From assembly GCF_001648475.1 (NCBI RefSeq), contig NZ_LXSQ01000006.1, positions 1 through 64,000 of the forward strand: a stretch of DNA of 64,000 bases. The letters are read 5' to 3'. Below are positions 33,930-39,931 of the stretch, piece after piece. The notes under the pieces were generated by a model. It did no database searches. It was given only the letters and a program-made list of their open reading frames with translations, and had not been told where the DNA came from. Positions within the stretch are counted from its first letter, which is position 1, and every line of letters begins with the position of its first letter. The DNA is from Eikenella halliae. GTDB lineage: Bacteria > Pseudomonadota > Gammaproteobacteria > Burkholderiales > Neisseriaceae. Position numbers and translations under genes: made by a program.

Positions 33930-34405
33930 GATTGCTCCTTCATAAAAGTAAACCAATGCGTGCGGCCGTGGCGGCCGGTGGGATGTCCGAATAAGGGTTG
34001 GTGCGGCGTGAGCGCCAAAATCTGCGGCACTTTGATTTGGTCTTCATTCCACTTAAAAATCAGCACGCCGCCGGGCTTGAGCACGCGGAAGCATTCGGCG
34101 AAGCCTTGGCTGATGTCGTCGCGCCAGTCTTGGGTGAGCTGGCCGTATTTTTTGGCCAACCATGATTTTTTCCCGGCCCGTACAAGGTGCGGCGGGTCGA
34201 AAACCACCAAGTTAAAACTGTTGTCGGCAAATGGCAGCGCGGTAAAGTCCAGCCGCACATCCGGGTGGATTTCGAGGTGGCGCAGGTTGCCACGGTCTTT
34301 CAGGTAGTGGCTTTCGGTGCGCAGGTCGCCGAACAGGCAACGCTGGTCTTGCTTGTCAAACCACATCATGCGGCTGCCGCAGCATGGGTCTAGGATGGGT
34401 GGCAT
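33926..34405 (-). CDS. Phage class I SAM-dependent methyltransferase (DPPH type)
   Basis: The 159-residue small methyltransferase begins MPPILDPCCGSRMMWFD, giving a motif I of D-P-x-C-G-S. It carries VVFDPPHL, a catalytic motif like the DPPY of amino-methyltransferases, and RVLKPGGVLIFKW typical of the fold. It may modify phage or host DNA, but no target-recognition domain is obvious and there is no restriction partner nearby. Translation starts 3 nt after a DUS-encoded stop of the preceding gene. Confidence 0.65.
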   Translation of the reverse strand: MPPILDPCCGSRMMWFDKQDQRCLFGDLRTESHYLKDRGNLRHLEIHPDVRLDFTALPFADNSFNLVVFDPPHLVRAGKKSWLAKKYGQLTQDWRDDISQGFAECFRVLKPGGVLIFKWNEDQIKVPQILALTPHQPLFGHPTGRHGRTHWFTFMKEQS

Positions 34406-34407
34406 TT

Positions 34408-34746
34408 TCAGGTAGCCTCTTCCGCCTGTATGGCCGCATCTATTGCATCACGCAGTAGTAATTTTGGCGCGGTCGGCTTGTTATCCTCGTTTTGTAGCTG
34501 CCAACCCATATTCATTTCGCGTTTTAGGCAGCCTGAAATCGGGATGGCGCGCTCGATAAAATCCAACCGGACGGTATCGGGATGAGGGATGAGTTCTAAG
34601 CTTTCTCTGTTTATCCAAGCATCAAAACGCGAATCGTCTTTAAAAGAAACATAAAAATCAATGTTACCCTCCTTTACATATGAAATAACCCCGATACCAT
34701 ATTTTTTATGGCGAACCATATCGCCGAATTTAAATTGATGGGTCAT
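34408..34746 (-). CDS. Phage early protein with KOW/Tudor-like N-terminus
   Basis: The 112-residue protein starts THQFKFGDMVRHKKYGIGVI, a small beta-barrel pattern similar to the C-terminal Tudor domains of UvrD/CarD-like proteins that bind nucleic acid or polymerase. The second half has no recognised domain. Its last codons and stop (GAG GCT ACC TGA) are formed by a DUS. It overlaps the small gene upstream by 4 nt. Function unknown. Confidence 0.55.
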   Translation of the reverse strand: MTHQFKFGDMVRHKKYGIGVISYVKEGNIDFYVSFKDDSRFDAWINRESLELIPHPDTVRLDFIERAIPISGCLKREMNMGWQLQNEDNKPTAPKLLLRDAIDAAIQAEEAT

Positions 34747-34883
34747 GGTTGCTCCTTGTTTATCGGTTCGCTATCTTCGCCACCTTCGGCAGGTGGGATG
34801 CTGCCTGCGTTGATGGCATCTACGGCAAAGGCTAGGTCGCATAAAGCATTAATATCTTCGGGGGTGGCTCGGGCGATTTTCAT
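34743..34883 (-). CDS. Short phage early protein (46 residues)
   Basis: The frame reads MKIARATPEDINALCDLAFA and on for 46 residues, acidic toward the end. AAGGAGACC lies 5 nt before the ATG, and the TGA overlaps the next ATG (ATGA), the same coupling used by neighbours. No family recognised. The strong ribosome site and overlap are the main support. Confidence 0.6.
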   Translation of the reverse strand: MKIARATPEDINALCDLAFAVDAINAGSIPPAEGGEDSEPINKEQP

Positions 34884-34895
34884 TTTTCGGTCTCC

Positions 34896-35132
34896 TTATC
34901 TGTAAGGGGTGTTTTGGATTTCGGCGATTTTTTCTTTCCGTCGTTGTAAGGCGGCGGGGCTGATAGCTTGGTATTTGTTGCAAGCCGGGGTTTTGTAGGG
35001 CAGCGAGCGCCAGCTTTCGCCGTGGGCGCAGGCTGCCATCCAGTGGCGCAGCATGGGCACGGGTTTGATTTCGCCACTGCTGCTTTTGTAGGTGGTTTTC
35101 CAGTGGCGGCAGGTTAGGCAGGTAGCGGTCAT
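34896..35132 (-). CDS. Small Cys-containing phage protein
   Basis: The 78-residue protein begins MTATCLTCRHWKTTYK and has four Cys (5, 8, 35 and 51) with His residues between, suggesting a zinc-binding fold. The ATG follows AGGAAAGGAAAC and overlaps the upstream stop by 4 nt. Function is unknown; similar short CxxC proteins occur in many phage early regions. Confidence 0.55.
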   Translation of the reverse strand: MTATCLTCRHWKTTYKSSSGEIKPVPMLRHWMAACAHGESWRSLPYKTPACNKYQAISPAALQRRKEKIAEIQNTPYR

Positions 35133-35302
35133 TGTTTCCTTTCCTGCGTTTCAAACTTTGCCAAAAATCGCCTGCAGCTTTTTAAGTCGCGGCTGGCCTC
35201 TTCGGCGGCGGAGGTGTCGCCGATTTCTTCGGCGGCTGCCAGCTCTTGCTCTTTTTCTGCGATACGGCGACAGAAATAATTGACGTCTAAACAGATTGTC
35301 AT
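35129..35302 (-). CDS. Short phage early protein (57 residues)
   Basis: The frame MTICLDVNYFCRRIAEKEQE continues 57 residues with a strongly helical, charged character (EQELAAAEEIG; EEASRDLKSCRRFLAKFE). Both ends overlap neighbouring genes by 4 nt as ATGA. GGAGGCAGC lies directly before the ATG. No family recognised. Confidence 0.6.
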   Translation of the reverse strand: MTICLDVNYFCRRIAEKEQELAAAEEIGDTSAAEEASRDLKSCRRFLAKFETQERKQ

Positions 35303-35865
35303 GCTGCCTCCATATGTATAAAGCGCTGGATAAACGCCACTACCTGCTGCGCCTCTTCGCGGGTGAGGGTGATTTCGCTGCGGATGCCGTGGCTGCGGCT
35401 GATGGCAAAACTGCCGTCGGAAAAGCCGCCGATTTTCAGGGTGCGCTCGCTGATTGGCTGTTCGCCTGCGTTGGCTTTGATGGGTAAAAACGGTACGGCC
35501 ACGGTGTCGTCTTCGCTTAGTAGTTCGGCGGCGCTGGCGGGTGGTTCTGCCTGCACGGCCTGCGGCGGCGGTTCCGGCTGCGGTGCCGGTTGCCGCGCTG
35601 GCTCGGGTTTGGTTTTCGGTTTAGGCCCGGGCTTTTTGCGCGGTTGCGGCTTCAGGCTGCCTGCTTGCGCGGCATCGCGGTATCTTGAGCGCCCGCCGAT
35701 GATTTCGCACTCGACCGCGCCGATTTGTTCCATTCGGTATAAAACATCAATGGCTTCCGCGCCCAAGCCAGTGCTTTTGGCGATGCTGGCAACGCTGTAC
35801 CAATTCCCATCCGACAGTAATTCCGCCACTTTTCGCTGTGCGGGCAAGCCTGCTTTAATGGTCAT
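35299..35865 (-). CDS. Phage winged-helix DNA-binding protein with Pro-rich linker
   Basis: The 188-residue protein has three parts. Residues 1-65 form a winged helix-turn-helix (QRKVAELLSDGNWYSVASIA; IDVLYRMEQIGAVECEI). Residues 70-112 are a Pro/Lys-rich linker with repeated KPGPKPKTKPEP. A C-terminal domain follows (LKIGGFSDGSFAISRSHGIRSEITLTREEAQQVVAFIQRFI). It may regulate early genes, although the target is unknown. It overlaps its neighbours on both sides by 4 nt. Confidence 0.6.
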   Translation of the reverse strand: MTIKAGLPAQRKVAELLSDGNWYSVASIAKSTGLGAEAIDVLYRMEQIGAVECEIIGGRSRYRDAAQAGSLKPQPRKKPGPKPKTKPEPARQPAPQPEPPPQAVQAEPPASAAELLSEDDTVAVPFLPIKANAGEQPISERTLKIGGFSDGSFAISRSHGIRSEITLTREEAQQVVAFIQRFIHMEAA

Positions 35866-36125
35866 GGCTGCTCTCCTGCGGGCTCGTACACCACGCCGCG
35901 CATCACCTCGTAATCAGTCATGCTTTCGTATTGCCTTGCCGCTGCCGCTGCTGCCGCTTCGGCCTGCAGGTCTTTTGCGGCGATGATTTCGGCGCTGGTG
36001 GGCTCGCTGGCGCTGTTTTGCGCGGCGGGCTGCAGATAGGGGTCGTGCGCGTCGATATTGGGCACGGCGGCCAGCGCGGTTGCGGCGATGGCGGCGCAAA
36101 TCAGTTTGAGGATAACGGGTTTCAT
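35862..36125 (-). CDS. Small exported phage protein
   Basis: The 87-residue protein has a signal-like N-terminus MKPVILKLICAAIAATALAA followed by an Ala/Glu-rich helical body (EIIAAKDLQAEAAAAAAARQYE). It would be exported or membrane-associated. Small secreted proteins in the early operon of prophages are often involved in superinfection exclusion, but that is only a possibility here. It overlaps the next gene by 4 nt. Confidence 0.5.
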   Translation of the reverse strand: MKPVILKLICAAIAATALAAVPNIDAHDPYLQPAAQNSASEPTSAEIIAAKDLQAEAAAAAAARQYESMTDYEVMRGVVYEPAGEQP

Positions 36126-36328
36126 GATTTAGTCCCGGGTTGTTTGGTTTTAAAATCAGTTGATTGCTTGGTTTTAGTCCCTGCCTTGCGGCAGGCTACC
36201 TGAAATGGGTTGGGTGCAGGTCTCCGGCTCCGTATTTGGGTGTTGCGATAAGGCCGGTCTTTGCTTTTTCCGTGGCCTGCTGCCGCCGTTTTCCCACCTG
36301 CGGCTGGGGCATGGGCACTACCACATGA

Positions 36329-36424
36329 TTACAACAATAGGATGCAGGCTGCCTGCAACAGCACGATGGCCTGCGTGATAATGGCTAGGGTGATTAGGGT
36401 AAGTTGTACGGTGGTTTCGTTCAT
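36329..36424 (-). CDS. 31-residue hydrophobic peptide
   Basis: The frame reads MNETTVQLTLITLAIITQAI and ends ILLL. It is almost entirely one transmembrane helix with a short polar N-terminus. GAGGAGC lies 6 nt before the ATG, among the best ribosome sites in the operon. It sits directly downstream of a strong RNA stem. Small membrane peptides of this type may be toxins, holin-like proteins or exclusion factors; the sequence alone does not decide. Conservation in related prophages would be the test. Confidence 0.45.
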   Translation of the reverse strand: MNETTVQLTLITLAIITQAIVLLQAACILLL

Positions 36425-36436
36425 TTTTTGCTCCTC

Positions 36437-36517
36437 GGCATGGGGCAGGCGGCTGTGATGCGCGGGTAAAGGAGAGACCGCTCCGCCGTTGTGGGCGGCA
36501 ACCGCCTGCCCGATGCC
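36437..36517 (-). ncRNA. Candidate structured RNA / leader
   Basis: GGCATGGGGCAGGCGG (36437-36452) and CCGCCTGCCCGATGCC (36502-36517) form a 16-position stem with a single mismatch. It encloses a second hairpin CCGCC/GGCGG at 36483-36498. It directly precedes the ribosome site of the 31-residue peptide and follows the DUF2303 gene. No U-run follows on the minus strand, so a plain terminator is unlikely. Confidence 0.45.
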
Positions 36518-36541
36518 GCCTGATTCAGGCGGCGGGAAGGT

Positions 36542-37396
36542 TTAAGCCGGTTTGCCGTTGTAAATCGGCAGTTCGGGCAGGGCTTCGCGCAGGGCTTTGG
36601 CGATGTCTTGGGCGGCCAGCTCCATTACGCGGTGCAGCTGTTGCAGCTCGTACCACAGGATTAAGCCGCCGTTGTTTTTGTCGATGCGGAATTTGAGCAG
36701 CGCCTCGACAAAGTAGGTTTTGCCGCCCAAAAACGGGGTAAAGGCCACGCCGAATTTCTCAAAGGCTTTCAGGGTGGTGTCGGTTTTGCCCGCGTCCTCA
36801 CTCTGGAACACAAAATTCATGCGGCCGTCTTGCTCGCGGTAGCCTTGTTTAAAGGTGGTTTTCTCGGTGTATTCGAGGTTTAGGGCAAAATCCAACACTT
36901 CGGAGCCGGTGGGGTATTTGGCTGCCGGGTCGTCCGGGTTGGAGCTCACGATGTCGCGGGCGTTGTTGGTGAGCACGCCGGCAAACTGGATTTGGTTCAG
37001 TTTTTCGCCGTTGTAGCTCTTCCACTCGCGGGCGGCTGGCGTAAATACCGGTTGGTAGTCGATACCAAAATCCTTAAAGCCGCTGGCTTCGGCGGTATCG
37101 CCGTTGAGCACGGCGCGGATGCCGATGTCGCCGCGCAGGAAATCGGCATTAATGTAGATTTCCGTGCCTGCTGTTTGGTGTTTTTTGACGTAGGCGATGA
37201 GGCTGTCTAGGTCGTGGGCGGTGGCGAAGCCTTTTTTGCGGGCAGGTTCGGCGCGGTTGAGGCTGTAGCTGTTGTAGTTCCACCCGCCGTTTCCGTTTGG
37301 GTTAAATACTACCGGCGTGCCGTCGGGCATGGCGGCGATAAAGGGTTTTTGTGCCGCGTCCAGTGCGGTGCGGATGATGTCGTTTTGGTTTTCCAT
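36542..37396 (-). CDS. DUF2303 phage protein
   Basis: The 284-residue protein belongs to the DUF2303 family, common in prophage early operons and sometimes near recombination genes. It starts MENQNDIIRTALDAAQKPFI, with HDLDSLIAYVKKHQ and TEIYINADF in the N-terminal half and KTTFKQGYREQDGRMNFVFQSED later. The ATG with MENQND is chosen; the longer frame lacks a ribosome site. Function is not established. Confidence 0.75.
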   Translation of the reverse strand: MENQNDIIRTALDAAQKPFIAAMPDGTPVVFNPNGNGGWNYNSYSLNRAEPARKKGFATAHDLDSLIAYVKKHQTAGTEIYINADFLRGDIGIRAVLNGDTAEASGFKDFGIDYQPVFTPAAREWKSYNGEKLNQIQFAGVLTNNARDIVSSNPDDPAAKYPTGSEVLDFALNLEYTEKTTFKQGYREQDGRMNFVFQSEDAGKTDTTLKAFEKFGVAFTPFLGGKTYFVEALLKFRIDKNNGGLILWYELQQLHRVMELAAQDIAKALREALPELPIYNGKPA

Positions 37397-37435
37397 AGTC
37401 GGATTTCCTGTTTTAAGTGGGTTGGTAAATGGCAC

Positions 37436-37792
37436 TTATTTGGTGCCGGTGAGTTTGATTACTTTGGTGGATTCGCCCGTGCCCTGCAGGTCGAGCTTGG
37501 CTTGGGCGGGGTCTTCGGTGGTGAGGTTGCCTTCGGGGGTGGCGAATACGATGCCGCCCTCACGTTTTTCTTTCGGCAGCTTGCTGGCGATGTCGTGGCT
37601 GATGCGCACGGTGCCGTCTTTGATGTTTTGCGAGTCAATCGTCAGCTTGAGCGTGACCGTGGCGCGTTTGCCGTGCGACAGGCAGGCGGCTACGGCGGCG
37701 CTGATGGCTTCGCCCAGCTCGGTATCGAGCAGGCCGCTGTTGATGGCGCGCAGCATCGTGGTGGCGGGGATGATTTTTTTATCTTGGTTCAT
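37436..37792 (-). CDS. Phage early protein, hypothetical
   Basis: The 118-residue protein starts MNQDKKIIPATTMLRAINSG, with GGAGACC before the ATG; a start four codons earlier is possible. The body contains TVTLKLTIDSQNIKDGTVRI and IVFATPEGNLTTEDP. Proteins of this kind usually lie beside DUF2303 genes in related prophages, as here. Function unknown. Confidence 0.6.
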   Translation of the reverse strand: MNQDKKIIPATTMLRAINSGLLDTELGEAISAAVAACLSHGKRATVTLKLTIDSQNIKDGTVRISHDIASKLPKEKREGGIVFATPEGNLTTEDPAQAKLDLQGTGESTKVIKLTGTK

Positions 37793-37813
37793 GATGGTCT
37801 CCATATGAGAGGG

Positions 37814-38293
37814 TTAGGCGGCGGGATTGCCGGATTGCTTGTATAAATCGGTCAGCCAGTCGATGGCGGCTTGGGTTTTTGCAGCCAACATCAGGCCGTC
37901 GGCGGTGGTGTGAGGGTTATTCGGATTGAGGCGGATTTCGCACAGGCGGTCTCGACGGTCGGCGTGGCGGAAGTTGGTATCGATATAGAGTACGTTTTGC
38001 TCGGCGTTAAATTCCACGTCGATTTTTAAGGTGGGGCTGTTCAGGCGCACGGCGAGGTTCAGCAAATCGCCCAATGTGGGTTCGGGTGCGGCTTCAGGCT
38101 CGACGCGCACGGCTTCGGCGATGTAGGCGGACGGCCAGCGGCGCTTGATGACGTCGATAGCGGCGGCTTTGTGGTCGGTGGTGATGCTGCTGCCGGTTTC
38201 GATGCTGCAGCTGCCGTCTTGGTATTCGGTGAGGGTGGCGGCTTGTACGTCTTCGCCGCCGTGGCTGGGCAGCATGATGGGGTAGGTTTTCAC
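37814..38293 (-). CDS. Phage early protein, hypothetical
   Basis: The 159-residue soluble protein starts MKTYPIMLPSHGGEDVQAAT. The second half has regular hydrophobic spacing (LKIDVEFNAEQNVLYIDTNF). No family was recognised. It belongs to the leftward operon with 21 nt to the next gene. A DUS and a GC-rich hairpin (38300-38334) lie upstream. Confidence 0.55.
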   Translation of the reverse strand: MKTYPIMLPSHGGEDVQAATLTEYQDGSCSIETGSSITTDHKAAAIDVIKRRWPSAYIAEAVRVEPEAAPEPTLGDLLNLAVRLNSPTLKIDVEFNAEQNVLYIDTNFRHADRRDRLCEIRLNPNNPHTTADGLMLAAKTQAAIDWLTDLYKQSGNPAA

Positions 38294-38312
38294 TTGGTTT
38301 CCTTTTCAGGTA

Positions 38313-38341
38313 GCCTGCCCGGGCGGGCAGGCGGCTTTTTT
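38313..38341 (+). terminator. Hairpin upstream of an early gene
   Basis: GCCTGCCC and GGGCAGGC form an 8-bp stem with a 4-nt loop, followed on the plus strand by GGCTTTTTT. It would stop transcription antisense to the early operon. On the minus strand there is no U-run. Confidence 0.5.
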
Positions 38342-38570
38342 AGTGGATAATGGGCTCGATAAAGTAGGTGCAGGATAGGTTGCGGGCTTCGGCGCAGGCT
38401 GCCACGCGGTCTGAACAAATGATGCGGTTGCCGTCGAGCATCTCGATTAGGTAGTGCGGGCGGCGGCGGAAGTTGCAAATCTGTTTGAAGATACGTCCAA
38501 CGGTGCACTCACGATGAGCGTTGGCGATGCTGGAATCCATAACGTTTGCAATGTGGATGGTGGATGACAT
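38340..38570 (-). CDS. First gene of the PL operon, hypothetical
   Basis: The 76-residue protein starts MSSTIHIANVMDSSIANAHR. Five Cys residues occur in the rest (ECTVGR, QICNF, IICSD, AACAEAR, LSCTY). It is the first gene after the putative PL promoter and so the first expressed on induction. In lambda this place holds the antiterminator N, but no arginine-rich RNA-binding motif of N type is obvious beyond RRRP at about residue 35. Function unknown. Confidence 0.55.
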   Translation of the reverse strand: MSSTIHIANVMDSSIANAHRECTVGRIFKQICNFRRRPHYLIEMLDGNRIICSDRVAACAEARNLSCTYFIEPIIH

Positions 38571-38607
38571 TTGATTTGCTCCATGTGTTGTTGATTTGTT
38601 GGAGCGT

Positions 38608-38652
38608 ATTTTACCAAAGATAAACTATATTGCAATACCTAAGATAAACTTT
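38608..38652 (-). promoter_or_regulatory. Early leftward promoter PL with operators
   Basis: On the minus strand TTGCAA (38630-38635) and TAAAAT (38608-38613) are separated by 16 nt. The spacer and flank contain AGTTTATCT, and a second TTTATC occurs upstream. The arrangement is nearly identical to that at PR, so the same repressor should act on both. Confidence 0.75.
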
Positions 38653-38724
38653 ATGATAAATTTAATGGTAAATTTAGATTGACTATTGATATATAAAAGA
38701 ATATTTTTTCTGACAAAAGATAAA

Positions 38725-38755
38725 AAAAGGCTACCTGAAGTTCAGGTAGCCTTTT
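38725..38755. terminator. DUS hairpin terminator of cI
   Basis: AAAAGGCTACCTGAA and TTCAGGTAGCCTTTT flank a single G, with A and T runs outside. It is 20 nt after the repressor stop codon. Confidence 0.8.
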
Positions 38756-38775
38756 AATTCATTGATTATCAAAGA

Positions 38776-39447
38776 TTACATGAAGTCTAACGTCCAGCGA
38801 GCCACTACGCTGCCGTCAATCCTCACAATGTCTTGATTGTCTTCGCTGATGATTTGCGGTTTGTATTTCGGGTTGTCGCTGATGATGCTCAATTCACCAG
38901 TAAGCAGCACCTCCAGCCTCTTCACGCGGAAACCGCCCACATTGGAGGAAATCACATAGATGCCCTCGCCGTCGTAGTAATTTTTGCTCACGTTCACAAA
39001 CAGCAAATCCCCGTCTGAAATGGTTGGCTCCATTGAATCGCCTTTTGCCCAAAACAGCCGTATTTTCCTGATGGCCTTGCCAAATTTTTTGCGCGCCCAG
39101 TCTTCGGACACGTCGATCATCTTTAATGGCTCAAGGTCGGTTTGGTCATCTTCGCTACTGCCGGCAACCGCTGGCTTATTCATCAGCTCAATGCGGATAA
39201 AGCCGGGGCGCGGCTCGGCGGTATCGGCCACATAAACATCTCCACGGCTTTCTTTGCCATCCATCCAGCCGCGCGGCAGGTCTAGCGCGGTTTCAATTTG
39301 CGCGGCAACACCATCTCCAATAGCACGCACACCATTCAGCCAGTGGCTGATTTGCGATGGGCTTTTTTTGATGGCTTTGGCAAATTCTTTTTGGCTGCCT
39401 TCAAATTGTTCTGCAATCAAGGTTTTCAGTCTATCTACGCGATTCAT
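38776..39447 (-). CDS. cI: CI-like repressor (XRE helix-turn-helix, S24 autopeptidase)
   Basis: The 223-residue lysogeny repressor has an N-terminal helix-turn-helix (QKEFAKAIKKSPSQISHWLNG, residues 19-39) and a LexA/S24 domain with Ser138 in KGDSMEP and Lys176 in FRVKRLE. A candidate self-cleavage site Ala95-Gly96 lies in the linker. This points to RecA-dependent induction. The ATG at 39447 gives MNRVDRLKTL; a start 9 codons upstream lies in the operator region. It is flanked by PL and PR promoters it is expected to control. Confidence 0.9.
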   Translation of the reverse strand: MNRVDRLKTLIAEQFEGSQKEFAKAIKKSPSQISHWLNGVRAIGDGVAAQIETALDLPRGWMDGKESRGDVYVADTAEPRPGFIRIELMNKPAVAGSSEDDQTDLEPLKMIDVSEDWARKKFGKAIRKIRLFWAKGDSMEPTISDGDLLFVNVSKNYYDGEGIYVISSNVGGFRVKRLEVLLTGELSIISDNPKYKPQIISEDNQDIVRIDGSVVARWTLDFM

Positions 39448-39494
39448 GATTTTAGCCTTTCGTGATATACGCACTATATACCACTGCTAATTTA

Positions 39495-39531
39495 TCATGG
39501 GTATTGCAATTTAGTTTATCTCAGGTATAAT
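39495..39531 (+). promoter_or_regulatory. Early rightward promoter PR with operators
   Basis: TTGCAA (39504-39509) and TATAAT (39526-39531) have a 16-nt spacer containing TTTAGTTTATCTCAGG. GGTATTGCAATxTAGTTTATCT is shared with PL. A further TTTATCATGG lies just upstream. The -10 is 28 nt before the Cro-like start codon. Confidence 0.8.
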
Positions 39532-39559
39532 ATTTAGCAAATAAATTGAGATTTGATAA

Positions 39560-39781
39560 ATGGACATCCGCGAATACTTTACAAAACACCCTGGCAGCCA
39601 GCTAGCCTTAGCGAAGCTGCTTAATGTTACGCCTGGCTTTGTTAATCATCTTGTGATGGGTAGGCGTCCTGTGCCGATTAAATATTGCTTGCAGATTGAG
39701 CGATATACCGAGGGCAAGGTTACCCGTCGCGATTTGCGCCCGAATGATTTTGCGCAAATTTGGCCGGAGCTGGCCGCCTAG
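39560..39781 (+). CDS. Cro-like / YdaS-type regulator
   Basis: The 73-residue protein has the helix-turn-helix SQLALAKLLNVTPGFVNHLV followed by MGRRPVPIKYCLQIERYTEG. This is the pattern of YdaS/Cro proteins that oppose CI at the early operators. It is the first gene transcribed from PR and divergent from cI. It ends RRDLRPNDFAQIWPELAA, typical of the family. Three tandem terminators follow its stop codon. Confidence 0.82.
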   Translation: MDIREYFTKHPGSQLALAKLLNVTPGFVNHLVMGRRPVPIKYCLQIERYTEGKVTRRDLRPNDFAQIWPELAA

Positions 39782-39794
39782 TTTCCTCTTTCTT

Positions 39795-39822
39795 CGGCAC
39801 TCCCTCCCTTGTGCCGGGGTTT
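39795..39822 (+). terminator. First of three tandem terminators after cro
   Basis: CGGCAC and GTGCCG enclose a 10-nt loop and are followed by GGGTTTTC. Confidence 0.6.
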
Positions 39823-39823
39823 T

Positions 39824-39859
39824 CGGCGGCTTTCTATTCTTCTTTTCCGCCGTTTTTTT
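39824..39859 (+). terminator. Second tandem terminator after cro
   Basis: CGGCGG and CCGCCG enclose an AU-rich loop of 17 nt and are followed by TTTTTTTA. Confidence 0.65.
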
Positions 39860-39865
39860 ATACCG

Positions 39866-39899
39866 CCTGCCGCTGTGTACGCAGGGGCAGGCTTTTTTT
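39866..39899 (+). terminator. Third tandem terminator after cro
   Basis: CCTGCC and GGCAGG enclose a 14-nt loop and are followed by CTTTTTTTA. It ends 32 nt before the primase-helicase start. Confidence 0.7.
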
Positions 39900-39931
39900 A
39901 CGCCTTTTTCAGGCTACCTGAAAGCTGTGTT

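Larger units (their letters stand above)
36126..36541. other. Gap with a 31-residue peptide gene and a structured leader
   Basis: This 416-nt stretch between early genes holds a DUS at 36193, a short peptide gene, and a long imperfect stem at 36437-36517. A further perfect hairpin GCCGCCTGATTCAGGCGGC (36515-36533) lies next to the stop of the DUF2303 gene. The remainder shows no coding signal. Confidence 0.6.
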
